Shown one piece after another: positions 44,744 to 56,393 of a stretch of 64,000 bases of DNA. The stretch spans positions 1,619-65,618 of the forward strand of contig NRSV01000018.1 in assembly GCA_002286855.1 (NCBI GenBank), written 5' to 3'. Numbering within the stretch: position 1 is the stretch's first letter; each line of letters begins with the position of its first letter. The notes under the pieces are model-generated. The model saw only the letters and a program-made list of their open reading frames with translations, searched no databases and was not told where the DNA came from. The stretch comes from Bipolaris cookei (Eukaryota > Ascomycota > Dothideomycetes > Pleosporales > Pleosporaceae). The translations under genes were made by a program, and so were the position numbers.

Positions 44744-45423
44744 GTGGGCAGCATTAACGGCGTCTGGCGTCTGGTTTGTGGGACGGGTGGGTGGACGAAA
44801 AGGTTATATGTACGTGCGATGTGCTGAATCGCAGCGGTCGGGTAAAGCCAGATGCGACATGTCTATATAATGAGTCTATAAATATTTTTGCAAAAGAAGA
44901 ATGTGGTCATGGGCCATTATAATAACCTGGAATCAACGACGAAAAACAGAGACATGCAACTGCAACTGCAATAGCTATGTCGAAGCGATAAGGGGAGAAA
45001 GGAATAAAAAAGTAACCGAGCGTTTCGACTGCAACAAGCCGGCGTGCCATGTTCATATGTGTCGCGCAGGTCCAGCTCCAAGCGTGTTTAGGTGTAATTG
45101 TAAACTAGGTGATAATGTGATGTGGATCGAGTTGCCGAGGTGGTTGCGTTTTCCCCGGCAATCACGCTCAGAGAGTGACCGACTCCCTACGCTTCCGCAC
45201 GTGGGCTCCGCACTTGTCGCATCCCCAGACGTTCCCTTTCTCAACCCACACCTGCCCTCTCCGGACACTCCTGTCTTGTTCTCTCACTATCTCTCTACAG
45301 TAGAAACAACCGCCTCCCGTTTGTACAAGAAAAGATTGGAGCCGGACTTCTTTTTCTCTTCACCCTCGCCCTCGCGATTACATACTCGGCCTGATATATT
45401 CGGATCCAAGCACAGCAGATAAC
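44744..45423. other. Intergenic, ABD1 to PEX11
   Basis: About 680 bp holding the ABD1 3' region and the PEX11 promoter; the last 150 bp are CT-rich. No gene recognised. Confidence 0.45.
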
Positions 45424-46328
45424 ATGGTTGCGGACGCTCTGGTTTACCACCCGACGGTGTCGCATTACCTCAAGTTTGTCGCAACAACTGGTATGTTTTG
45501 CTTTCCTTCCTGCTTAATTGATATGTTGGGCATACATACACATATCCCGTATACCCACTTCCTACGTACATACCCCATCATCCTCCTCCATCTGACATGT
45601 GAACAGTCGGGCGTGACAAGGTGCTGCGAACGCTGCAGTACTTCTCTCGATTCCTAGCATGGTACCTGTATCGCACCAACCGCCCAGCATCGACCATCGC
45701 GCCGTTCGATGCGACCAAGAAGACGTTTGGCCAGACGCGCAAGCTCATGCGCGTGGGCAAGTTCGTCGAGCATTTCAAGGCTGCGGCTATAGCTAGCGAT
45801 GCCAAGAGCATGGATCCCGTGCTGAGGTTTACCGCTATTGGAAGGCAGTTGGGATATGCGTTTTATATGCTGTGTGATAACGCTTGTGTGGTATGTACTT
45901 GCCTCCTCATATCGAATCGGTTTCGAATCAATACTGTAATCCGGCTCAGTAACTAACATCTGGCCCATTAGCTCGACGCAACCGCCATCCGCAAGTCTTC
46001 CTACGCCCCACGTCTCCTGCGCGAAGGCTACCGTGCTTGGTTCGCGGGTATCTCGTGCTCCATTGCCTCAGGCCTGTACTCGTACTACAACTTGCTTCAG
46101 CGCTCAAAGGCCATTACCCAGTCTTCCGACCCGGAGAAGGTCGTTGAGACGAAGAAGTTGCAGGTCGAGCTTAATGCTGTCAAGGTCCAGCTCATTAGCG
46201 ACTTGTGCGATATCACTATCCCTAGTTCGGCGCTTGGCTGGGTCGATCTTGATGATGGTATTGTGGGATTGGCGGGAACGACGAGTTCGCTTTTGGGTGT
46301 TTGGGCACAGTGGAAGAAGACTGCATAA
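45424..46328 (+). CDS. PEX11: Peroxisomal membrane protein PEX11
   Basis: Three exons: 45424-45490, 45607-45890 and 45972-46328 (introns 116 and 81 bp), 235 residues. The protein begins MVADALVYHPTVSHYLKFVA and continues VGRDKVLRTLQYFSRFLAWY, the amphipathic helix region that bends peroxisomal membranes. RKLMRVGKFVEHFKAA, SYAPRLLREGYRAWFAGISC and a C-terminal hydrophobic segment (GIVGLAGTTSSLLGVW) complete the Pex11 pattern. It drives elongation and division of peroxisomes and responds to fatty-acid growth in other fungi. Both introns keep the frame. Confidence 0.93.
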
Positions 46329-47836
46329 ATGATTGTGGTTATGTAGGGGTTTTCTGTACGATGTTGAAGTAAGAAGAGGGGGAATACAGGGGAGTAGGAG
46401 AGAAATGTGGATTTTAATTTGCCTTTGGACTTGGCTTCTGATTTTCACATGTCTCAAAATGCCTTTCATATGCCTGTTTTTTAATCTCCCAAGCTATCTT
46501 CCTTGGCTTTCCCATCATTCTAGTTGTAGGAGTTACTTCCACAGCTAGAGCCTTGTGACGCGAGCTATATATGTGCTGCATTTCTGTCACAAATTTTCCT
46601 TTTTCTCTTTGTAATTCAGCATGTAAAGCATCAAAAACAAGATATCAACATACATGAGATACCCGATCCGGCTGTCGATTTTGACATGGAAGTTTGAATC
46701 ATAGCATTGTATGACATCTGCAGAGAATTTGTGTAGCCTAATTGATTGAAGTAAGATATACAATATCAGTATATGTCACGTAATTGCTTGATGAGTATCT
46801 CGAAAGCCCCTTGGACCTTGTTTACCTAGCATATGTGAACCTCAAGTAAACACCTATCGAGTCGATTTTCGTAATCAGTGACATGCAAGTAACCCTTTCA
46901 GGATAATTCTCAAGACTCGGAATACCGTTGTGTTACCGGCTTAATATATCGTATATGTGGGTGGATCTAGTACAAGTGATATAAGTCTGTATTCTTTCAC
47001 GAAAGAGCGCAGATGGACACTTTTTGGCAGTCCAACAAATCAGATTACTAAAATGTAAGGATTTGCGACATCTTCCATCATTTATTCCATCTAAGCACAC
47101 AGAAATCAAATTCTCCCGTGTGTTGCTGATCGAACCCGTAAAGATGGAAGATACCTCCTGTGCTATCTGATATTCTCGTACTCGCCCAGTTACTGATTTA
47201 GTTGCATCAATTCGAGTTAGTAGCTCCAAACTCGTCGCATTACTTTTCAAGCAAGCAATACAAGTATCTTGTCATAGTGAAAGCGGCCTGCTTCATTCAG
47301 TCAAGTGACCCGAGTTCTATTCAAATCTTCAGTTTCTCATTTTTTTAGAGGTGAAATTAAGCAGCTATCTTGGATTATTTCAAGGAATTTTCTATACGAC
47401 ATTCTGAATATCGGAGCATAGTTACAAATTACGACGTTGCAATTGAGCAGTGATACCCCAGTGCTAGGTTGCAACGACTCATGACTTTGGCATGTTGCGT
47501 GTGTGGTTTTTCTACATATATCTTTGCGCAAGACGTATGGTTTGCAAAAAAATCGTATTCTTATGCTTTGGGAGAATTCGTATTCATAAGGTTCAGGGGA
47601 AGATGATCTTATTGTATTCGGTTGTTTTGTGTGACATTTTACGAGGTCGCAGATACATACGGATGGCTACGGATACTGTGTAGGTAGAGGGATATGACAA
47701 AAGTAGAGTTTAACGATTGTTCTCGCAATGCGGTTGTGATGTGGGTCGAACCATCTTTTGTTTTTTTTTGCGGTAGTATATGCTCGTATTTACAATGGTT
47801 ATTTCAAGGCCATAGTTGAGCTACGGTTTTAATATA
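46329..47836. other. AT-rich gene desert next to a transposon
   Basis: About 1.5 kb, AT-rich, with frequent stops. A minus-strand frame at 46933-47250 (105 codons) looks somewhat protein-like but I recognise nothing and no catalytic motif is visible. Composition fits decayed, possibly RIP-affected sequence flanking the pogo insertion. Confidence 0.4.
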
Positions 47837-47893
47837 ACGTGTTTCACCAGTGTGCGCCCCACGAAATCTTAGTACCTCACCTTCGCGATAATA
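47837..47893. repeat. Left terminal inverted repeat (about 57 bp, imperfect)
   Basis: Starts acgtgtttcaccagtgtgcg. Its inverted partner is 49588-49644. Mismatches are mainly transitions, in keeping with decay after insertion. Confidence 0.8.
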
Positions 47894-47900
47894 ACACGTG

Positions 47901-49542
47901 GTGTCTTAACAACACCAAACTCAAAAGACCTATACTGAAGCCGACGTTACTCTTACTATCTCTGATCTCCAATAACGCGAAAACTTAAGCCTAAGGCGCG
48001 CTGAATTAATCTATAGCGTCCCAAGGCGGACGATACAACGTCGACGTAATGAAAAGCCCTGTCGACGCGACTACGAGCCACCAGTAAAGCGCCTAACAAA
48101 ACTAGAAGAGGAGGCAATTACTCAACGTATAATAGTTGGGGCTAACCGAGGACTACCCTGTGGGAGAGATGACGTGCGAGATATGGCTAATAGATTGCTC
48201 CGAGAGCGTGGTGGAGAAGAGGTTGGCAAGAACTGGGTCGATAGGTTTATCCAGCGCAATCCTTAGCTGCGTACGCGCCGAAGCCGCCCATATAATCGTT
48301 AAAGAGCTGCCTGCGAAGACCCAGCGCTTATTAAAGGCTGGTTCGAGCTAGTTTAGAATACAACAGCGAAGTATTGTATCGTGGACGAAGATATCTACAA
48401 CTTTGATGAAACTGGCTTTATTATAAGCAATATTTTATCAGTCAGTTATCACAGGCTCAGACAAACCAAGGAAATCAAAGAAGATCCAGCCAGGCAATCG
48501 AGAGTGGGTTATGCTAATACAAGGCGTTGGCGCAACAGGAAAGCGTATCCCAGCCTTTCTCATCTTTGCAGGCAAGGTTCTGATCCCACCTGGTTCACAG
48601 AGGATCTGCCACGCAACTGGGTGATTCAATTTAGTCCTATGGGCTGGACGAACAATAATCTAGCGCTTGACTGGCTCCGTCACTTCGATTCCCATGCGCG
48701 CCCTGTGGGGACGCGTAGGCTGCTCATTATTGATAGCCACGAGAGCCACTGCTCGGTGGATTCCCGAGATCTCTGCGAAGAGAAGAAGATAATCCTCCTC
48801 TGTATGCCTCCCCACTCGTCGCACCTCTTACAGCCTCTTGATGTAGGTTGCTTCTCGCCGTTAAAGCGCGCGTATGGCGACGCTATCTCGGTCTTGGCAC
48901 ACAATCGCATCCACCATATCAGCAAAGAAACCTTTCTACCAGCGTTCAAAAAGGCTTATTTCAAGGCTATCACACTGGAAAACATCTGTGGAGGGTTTCG
49001 AGGTGCTGGGCTTACGCCACATGATTATCACGTTGTTTTATCACAGCTTGACATCGTGCTACGTACGCCAACTCCACCAACGCAAGAGAGGAGCAGTTGG
49101 GACCCAAAAACGTCGCGCAACGCACGCGAAATGGAGGCGCAGGCTACGCTTATTCAAAACTGCATTCAAATCCAGCAAGGGCCTCCTACAAGTTCTCTTG
49201 ATGAGCAGGTGCGGCAGTTAAGTAAAGGAGCCCAGCAGATAGCTCATGAAATGATGTTAATGCGAGAAAAAATCCATCGCCTTGAGGCTACAATTGAAGA
49301 AGCAACAAAGCGAAAAAACTCGTAAGCAGCACTAAGTACAGTCAGAGGGATCCCAGACAGTTAGCCAGGTAGCTGATCAGATCGCTGAGGCAGAGAGTGG
49401 CAGCTGTAACGACGGTGCAACGCCTGCGAAGAGGGAGCGCAGTGAACGGCGCTGCGGACGTTGTAGCCAAATTGTACACAACTCTCGCGCGTGCCAAGTA
49501 GAATTCGAGGATATAGAAGATAGTGATGAGTATGAAGAATAA
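47901..49542 (+). pseudogene. Pogo transposase with CpA-to-TpA stops
   Basis: The start codon is GTG at 47901 where related elements have ATG. Stops at 47907, 47973, 48264, 48300, 48354 and 49333 are TAA or TAG standing where CAA or CAG (Gln) fits the family, that is C-to-T at CpA on the coding strand. Recognisable parts: HTH (YTEADVTLTISDLQ), CENP-B-like HTH (GKNWVDRFIQRNP), DDE core (NFDETGF, IIDSHESH, LQPLDVGCFSPLK; DD35D spacing). A zinc knuckle CGRCSQIVHNSRAC lies near the end. Two frame changes near 48430-48580 and one at an A-run near 49315 add to the damage. Inactive. Confidence 0.88.
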
Positions 49543-49587
49543 TATTCTGTTTTGCTTAATAAGAAAAATCGTGGTGGCGTTGGGCAA

Positions 49588-49644
49588 TATTATTGTGAAG
49601 GTAAGATACTATGATTTCCTGGGGCGCACACTGATGAAACACGT
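49588..49644. repeat. Right terminal inverted repeat (about 57 bp, imperfect)
   Basis: Inverted partner of 47837-47893, ending gatgaaacacgt before the TA target. Confidence 0.8.
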
Positions 49645-50961
49645 TACATGATAATTAGTTCTCGGGTACTCCCGGAACACGGGCACAAAAAAAGCTGTGT
49701 TGATCTTAGTATGGGAGTAACGCAAACTTTAGTAGCAAGGAGCTGTGCTGACGACAGAAATATGCGAGTTTTGCGAATGGCAGGCTGAAATGTCACCTAA
49801 GACGGCCAGAACAGTGGACGGACGATTTGGGCCATTTCTTTCCAAGGCTATCTTTGTGGTGGAAGCCAAGGTATCCTGCCTTGCGCTGGCGCTAGCTCAA
49901 CCTCACGTCTCGGTCGCCTCTGTCTTTGCTCTTTCTAGATACCCTGTCCTGTGATATTGTCTTGTCGCCCAGTTTGTGTGTGGGTGGAGGGCAAAAGCAT
50001 GTACTTAGACCGCGGCTCTGCGAACCTGAGTAAATGTATCGGCTGAGGGCCTGTTCAGTTTTCCGTTTTCCGTTTTCCGTTTTCCGTTGTTATTTTGTTC
50101 CCATTCTAGGTTCAAGGCTTCAATAGGAGAGGGGAAGCTGGTCCTACAACTAGCGCAGTCATGTAGTTTCTTTTTCTAGACGGAGCCCATATTGTTTCTA
50201 AATTGGGTTCAGCAGACAGAAAATGGAGCTGAACTGAACAGGTCGTGAGATGAACACGGTTTTATTACTTTTGGTGTTCATGTGAAAAAATTAAACAAAC
50301 ATAGATTAAATCTTCTTGGCGTATAGCTGCATGTGCTGCGGATAGAGAGAGCAGATGCGCTAAGCTGCCTTTTTCTTCCCGTCTGTTTACGCTCCTGCAA
50401 GGTGGTGTGTTGTTGCATATACGCTATCACACTTCAAGGTGTGAACGTACGATAACAAAAGCATGCTGTGAACAGAGCTTCCGGCAGGAACGGCACTTGG
50501 CTAGATTGAGCTCCACTCTAGTAGCGTCATCCAGCCGAGCGGCTCTCATGGAATTTGAGTAAGTAGCGGGCCTCGGGGAAACGTCTGTTCGGGGCATCGC
50601 TCAAGCGCATCCATGGGCTGACATTTGGGCCAGCATGTTCTAACCGAAGTCAGAGTTGTTTTGTATAATATGGATACTGACTATTTGACAATGGTGATGG
50701 CACGTAATTAAAAAAGATATGCGCGCTAATAATGGGAATGGCTAGTATTCCTAATATTCTGTAACGCCGAGCATTTGACATGCTTTGTGTCATGGTTAAT
50801 ACCTGAGTGAGAATGTAGTGCTTAGGGATTGCTCAAAACATTTAGTTCCATTAACATCCACCAGGTCTTGTATGAACTAGGCATAATAGGCCGACTCCAG
50901 CAGCCTGCGACCTTTGCTTTCTCCAGGAGTTCCTTTTTGTTGCCGCACAGACTTATGGGGA
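49645..50961. other. Intergenic with a possible MITE
   Basis: About 1.3 kb without a recognisable gene. A possible small inverted-repeat element at 50048-50244 is listed separately. The sequence is otherwise mixed and contains no RNA gene that I can see. Confidence 0.4.
50048..50244. mobile_element. Possible MITE, 197 bp
   Basis: The ends ggcctgttcag (50048) and ctgaacaggtc (ending 50244) are inverted repeats with one mismatch. Just inside the left end ttttccg repeats four times (about 50058-50086). A clear target duplication was not found; flanks gctgag and gtgaga are only loosely alike. It would be a non-autonomous, possibly hAT-like, element. Confidence 0.35.
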
Positions 50962-51530
50962 TCAAGCGCATAGTTGTGTGACTGAGAGATTCGCACGTTC
51001 TGTCATGTAAGCATTATGGTCGTCACCATCGGTGTCAGGCATCGGTGATTCGAACATGCACAAGGGGACCATGTTTACAGTAAACGCTATACATGGAATG
51101 TATCGCCTGGCGGTTCCGCAGATTCCCGGGTCAGGGTATTCGTGCTGACAAACGTATACCTGGGCTAGAAGGCGATCTGGGTTGTCTTCGCCATGATCAT
51201 GGCATACGAGGAGTAGCTCCCTGTTTGCGGTGACAGGAGCGCAATGTGACTGCTGCATAGCGTCCTGCAGATGGTCGTGCCCTATAAGATAGGCGAAGGA
51301 CATGGTGTGCCGAACCGTGCAGCGACGTTTGCCAAAAGCCTTGTCCATCTTGCAACCTCTTGCCACACTTGGCCTTGGCTGCCAACGTATACCATTACTT
51401 CTCGCCAACACTTCCCCTGCACCCTCTAGTTTCATGGCGCACTCTTTGACAGATGCCAACGTGGGCCCTGACAGCAGCACGATCAAGGTGGACAAGCGAC
51501 ATGAAACAGGACTTTGTCGCCTTGCATAAT
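50962..51530 (-). CDS. Candidate secreted Cys-rich protein, 5' end unresolved
   Basis: Minus-strand frame ending with TGA at 50962. It contains a signal-peptide-like stretch LSTLIVLLSGPTLASVKEC (around 51440-51500) followed by about 150 residues with ten Cys in total, an even number: KEC, RGC, RRC, SHC, LVC, YVC, GIC, IPC, PLC and QLC. The regular spacing and the signal-like start suggest a small secreted disulphide-rich protein. No in-frame ATG lies right before the signal, so a short upstream exon, a sequencing error or a lost start codon is needed. The family is not recognised. It sits in an accessory region between transposon remnants and a PTH11-like receptor. An effector-like role is speculation. 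Confidence 0.4.
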
Positions 51531-52233
51531 GGTAGCTCGGGATACAAGGCTGTGACGCGTGCCCGCAACGGCTCTCCCCACTGCCGTTGCCCAATACAGC
51601 ATGAGTGATGGTATATCATTGCTCGTTGGGGTCAACTGCTTGGCTGTAATAAGAGCGCATACCGCTTTTGAATGGGCCATGTACGCGGAGCGTTGGACCA
51701 GCATGTAGCGGGTGTAGTGGGAAGCGCTATGGCCTGCTGTGCCGACTTGAGCCCGAGGCGTAGTCTCGAATGGTTTACACCCCCGACCATGCCCCAGTCA
51801 GCACATTCGTGACGAATAGGAGGATTAACGTCAAGACAAGAGCGGCCGTCTTGTCTATCCCGGAAAAGGACCGTCGCACCAGGCACGCCAGCCCGATAGC
51901 CTGAAAACCATCTCCTCCACCACAGTCAGAGTGCAGCATCTCGACAAGATGACATCCACGCTCCATTGGCTGAGACATTCAAGCTTACAATGCGAACTGT
52001 TGGTTTAGCCACACGGTACGGCCGAGATCATCCCCTCATCTGTGATCGACGTGGTGAAACGCTGCCAGCAGGGGACTGGTTAGGGTAGTAGCTCGCCTTG
52101 GAGGTGGGCCCTCAAGAGCGGATGGAGCCCCGAGTCATGCTGTTCGTAAACACGAGCATCTGAATAAGACCCTGCCTTGAACTTCGAAATTCCGCCCTGC
52201 TCCAGCGTGCACGTGGTGTGTGAGTACGACGCC

Positions 52234-52265
<32 letters not shown>

Positions 52266-53289
52266 GGAACTGCCTCTCAAAGGATCGGATCTTCGACAAG
52301 ATTCCCCCTGGCTATATAATTATGTTATCGCCAGTATGCTTGCAAGCTGCAACCAGGGTTTGATGCTTGCCCTTTGTTTTTGGGTAAGCGACATTGCGGC
52401 ACACCTGTCGCCTGGAGCGCGCAGCATTGGAAAAAGAAAAAGAAATAAGAATTCGTGGCCTCATACAGCTCCTAACGCAACAGAGTTCTGTGCTATGTCG
52501 TTTCAGGCTTCTGCGAAACATCACTGGCCTGCGGGGTACCAATAGAATACGCCACTTCTGTGGACGCCTGGCTTTGAGCTCGCTACCACTTTACACTTTT
52601 CAAAGCCTATTTTCAGCAGCTGGATCATGGTTATGTCGCAGTTGACCAATCGTGTAGCCTTATTCGTCTCTGCCGAAGAATCTCGGTGACCTTTTTTTCA
52701 AGTAGACCTGTCGTCGAAGTCTAAACTCCTCAGTAGCCAACCCACTAAGCGTACTTTACTTGAGTACTAGCACACGGGGCCTAAAGGAAAAAACGTTTAC
52801 GGGGGCGCGGGTGGTATCTTAAGCTGAGCCGGACAAGCAAGCCCTTGTTGACGACCCGCACCCACTACGCACACCAGGGGGGGTCTGGGCTTGCACTGAA
52901 TTCACCCTGTCCCTAGCTGCATGGCCCAGTTTTGATCCTCCATGCGGGACAGCAGGGGGTAGCAGCCATGTGGTTTAAGGAGGCGTAACGTATGCAGGTC
53001 ATGACTTTGATATGCCCATCGCTGGGCCCACCTGTTGGATCTTATTAGGGCATTACATCTCTTTGTAAATGCAGCCTCGCTTGCCACCACAGTCTGGACT
53101 CGACCCCAGCATTCGTTTGCCCTGTCATCGACTCGAACACTCTGCGCAAGGCTGACAGAAACCACGTAATGGAGTTTGAATGTAACTAATAACTGATTAT
53201 CTGTACGAGCCCACTCTTCAGGCCGACTGACCAACGACACTCCCTTCGCATACCTTCTTTCACGTCGCCTCTGGTGCGTCCGAGTGACC
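51531..53289. other. Intergenic region with a microsatellite
   Basis: About 1.75 kb with no supported gene. It contains (ACG)10 at 52234-52263. The first part may include the missing 5' exon of the Cys-rich candidate; the last few hundred bases should hold the promoter of the receptor gene. Confidence 0.4.
52234..52263. repeat. (ACG)10 microsatellite
   Basis: Thirty bases of perfect ACG repeat. It lies in a non-coding stretch as far as can be judged. Confidence 0.9.
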
Positions 53290-54952
53290 ATGAGCACCGC
53301 ACCAGCCTCAGTGACAAACCTGAGAAACCACCCGGATAATGCCAATCTACCAACGTCCAACCAGCCTGCCACCATCATAGGAACTACTGTTGCTTTCCTA
53401 GTATGTAGCATGAGCCAGAACTCGTCCACTGTCATCTTGTCTTCTCGCTCGCTAATAATGAGCAGAGCGTTGCGTTCATTACCCTGAGCCTGCGGTTATG
53501 GGTCCGTATCAAAGACCGTCTTTGGGGCTGGGACGACTGCTTTGTCATTCTCGCAGGTACTGCGAGTTTTTGTGGTGACGTTCTAGTGTGCATAAGTACG
53601 TAGTAGCACATGATCGACTGTGGGTTGGCAACTGACGGATATACTACAGTGCCGGCTGATGGCCTGGGTCTACACTTGTGGACACTTGATGCTAAGCATC
53701 TCATGTTGTATTTCAAGGTATTATCGCGCACCACCAACGACATGCATCAACTCATACTGATGCCAAAAAATAGCATATCTATTCCACCAATGCAGCATAT
53801 TGCGCTAGTTCGACTCTGATCAAGCTCTCCATCCTCTTCCAGTATTTACGTCTGTTTGCTGAAGCTGCGCCATCAACGACCACGAACGGACACCGCCTCG
53901 CGAGGCGCCTCACCTGGGGGTTGATTGTAATCTGCACAGCATGGGGCTTGACATTCTTCCTGCTAGCAGTCTTCCCATGCCGCCCCATCTCAAAGAACTG
54001 GGACATGAACCTCCCGGGCCGATGCATCGGTTGGGGTGCTAAAGATCCCGCCCAATTCTTTCCTATGTTCCTTGGCCATGCTATTAGCAACATGGTACTC
54101 GACGCTATCGTACTGCTCCTGCCTGTTCCGTTCATTACAGCATTGAGGATCGCAGGTAAGAGCAGAGCGGGACTGATTTGTCTATTCATACTGGGGTCCA
54201 TGTAAGTAGAACAAAGGTCATCATCACTCGAGCACAAGGGACGATTCTAACGTGTAGGCAGTGTGGTATTTGTAGCACTGGGCCGCTTAATTGCTCTCGC
54301 AGTCGACCGCGCCGGCACTGTACCCAGGCTTGATATGTCGTTCCACACACCAGTTGTGTACATCTTCGCTGTCCTCGAGGTTAACTTTGCCATCATCACC
54401 GCCTCGATTCCGATATTCTGGCCAGTCATAGCAACGCTGGCATCTAACAAGATTTTCGTCGTCAATGAAGTTGAGATACGTGTAGAGGATATAGCGAGGC
54501 ATGAAAGCTTTGACTCCAACGGCGCCATTAGCTTGTCCGACAGAAAAGGCACATCAAGCGGAGACAGCAAGATTGGCATGGTGACTACAATACTGGACCA
54601 CATTCCTCGCAGGTCGGGAGAAAAACTTAGCAGCGGCAACCACGCGCGAGACGACAGCGCCGCTTCATCCATCAACCAGCCCATGGGGACGGGCTTTGTG
54701 GGACGCAAGGCCAGCAATGCTTCGACGGTGGGGCAACCTTTTGCGGAGCTTGGGTCGCGTCCGAGCCAAGAGTCGTCACACCACCTATACCAGATTCTTT
54801 GCAAAGATCAGAGTTCCAAAAACCTAACGAAGAACGATGGCGACGACTGGTTTGCGGAGATGGACAGGGTCAACCCGCACGGGCCGGTGACGACGACGGT
54901 CCAGAAAACGTCTGTGCCTTTTGAGCATATCAAAGCGTTTGATAACAAATAG
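53290..54952 (+). CDS. PTH11-like 7-TM receptor (fungal rhodopsin domain)
   Basis: Five exons: 53290-53400, 53466-53595, 53650-53717, 53774-54201 and 54262-54952 (introns 65, 54, 56 and 60 bp), 475 residues. Joined, the membrane part reads FITLSLRLWVRIKDRLWGWD, VCIMPADGLGLHLWTLDAKH, HIYSTNAAYCASSTLIKLSI, FPCRPISKNWDMNLPGRCIG and VFVALGRLIALAVDRAGTVP, the pattern of the fungal Rhodopsin domain (seven helices; conserved WxxDD and PCxPxxxxWD). No CFEM domain precedes it. A long cytoplasmic tail (about 180 residues, Ser-rich) follows. Members of this class include Magnaporthe Pth11, a surface-sensing GPCR-like protein; most have no known ligand. All splice joins restore conserved residues; the last acceptor is ggcag, not the nearer gtag. 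Confidence 0.88.
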
Positions 54953-56393
54953 TAGGTGGAGCGATGGTGAGATGAGTAGATGCATAAGCGTTTTCCGTTG
55001 GTCGTTCCTTCACGTGATACCCTGCAGCGAGATGCAACATTTCCTGTTTTTTATCCTTGTTTCTCTTCATGTACGCAAATAGTAGCGCAGACAAGAGAGG
55101 CCAAATTAATCTATGTATCAACAATGGCCCGAGAAGGATTATCGGATAAGTTCCCACGTGTTGAAAGCTGCATCGTTGTAGTTGTCTGGTTTGGCAAAGT
55201 CCTTGAGCCTCGGCCCCCTCGGCCATGCCCGTTCGGGCCGATGCGAGTGCAATGCCCAAATGCCCCATGTTTTCGGATTCATGTCGGGAGATTGCATCTG
55301 ATATGGTATCATTACATACGCACGAAGCCATGGTTCGTGTTGAGTAGTACAAAAGCGGTTGCCCGTAACCGCGTCTGTCGCAAAATTTTCTTGGAGTGGG
55401 GACCTGGTCCCACCGCTATCTGTAGAGCCGTTGCGCACATGGACATCTTGAATCAAAACTCGATCATCATGTCCACGTTAGGCACAGTCTTTGATCCCCG
55501 AGGTGAGATGAAACGGTGATTCTGCGGCTTGCCATTGAGATCCTACTCAGCCCCAGCATCGGCCAAGCATCCCCACGCCCCACACTACTGTAACGTACGA
55601 AGTTCGATGGTCATCTGTCCACACCTCGCATGATTTGGCGCATCTTATCAATCAGTAAGAAGGAACCGAGGTATTGATTGGACCTTTACACGCCACACCT
55701 CCCGCCATAGTTGCAGCATACTTCAGCTCAATGTAGCATCAGCGCTAGCCACCCGTTCAAGCCTCGACACTGATGCTTCGTCGGCGGCTGCCGAAGCATG
55801 GCAAAAGCTTGAGTGTCATCATCATCCCGCCATCCCCATCTCTACATCACCTATGTATAGTTAGGAAATCAGCACGTAATACTCTACAAACGAACACCTT
55901 GGCTGCCAATATTAAATACACCAAAGCGAATGGTATTAACATTCTGCCTATGTTGAAGACACACAAGCTGGTAACATTCAGTGTGTATGTAGTATGTACA
56001 AGATGCTAGGTGACGACCTCATCCCTCAGTATTTCCGTGCCGAATATATGAGGCCTGTTGTTTCCGGTTACATCGAGACCAACCATTCAGCTTCCCGTCG
56101 CACACAGACACACTTGAACAAAGCTTTTGCTGTGCTCTGAGTGGCTACCAACACTCGATCTGCATCACCACTGCACCATGCCCAACCCGGTTGGAAAGAA
56201 AACTTGATCACAGGGTCCTTACAGTTCCGCGGCTGTGGCACCACTGCGTCGCCACAAGAATCAAGCTGTTTAAATGTCAGACCGTCCGCTCACAAGACCC
56301 GTTTTGTCACTGCAATAGGGCACTTTCGATTTGCCTGGTGCACGGGGCGAAGTTCCAAGAAACCACGCGACCGACCAAGCAGCTTCCATCACC
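54953..56393. other. Intergenic, receptor to permease
   Basis: About 1.4 kb. Overlapping frames on both strands at 54980-55519 and 55139-55456 are open but I recognise no family. The right part should be the permease promoter. No RNA gene seen. Confidence 0.4.

Larger units (their letters stand above)
47837..49644 (+). mobile_element. Fot1/pogo element, 1808 bp, RIP-degraded
   Basis: Flanked by TA at 47835-47836 and 49645-49646. The first 25 bp of the two ends match with one mismatch; similarity continues to about 57 bp with several mismatches. These ends lack the 17-bp doublet present in the other pogo elements here. The plus-strand transposase is disrupted by many C-to-T nonsense changes. 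Confidence 0.9.

Noticed and set aside
47100..47150. tRNA-like B-box (gatcgaacccgt on plus, gttcga on minus)
   Set aside because: T-arm stem bases do not pair and no acceptor stem or A-box could be placed.
46933..47250. 105-codon minus-strand frame that looks partly protein-like
   Set aside because: No recognisable family, AT-rich desert, no splice partners found.
52177..52545. Plus-strand frame with a poly-Thr run
   Set aside because: The Thr run comes from the ACG microsatellite; no other evidence of coding.
54980..55519. Overlapping frames on both strands between the receptor and the permease
   Set aside because: No domain on either strand, mutual overlap, starts mostly not ATG. The minus-strand frame at 55139-55456 is the more protein-like but unsupported.
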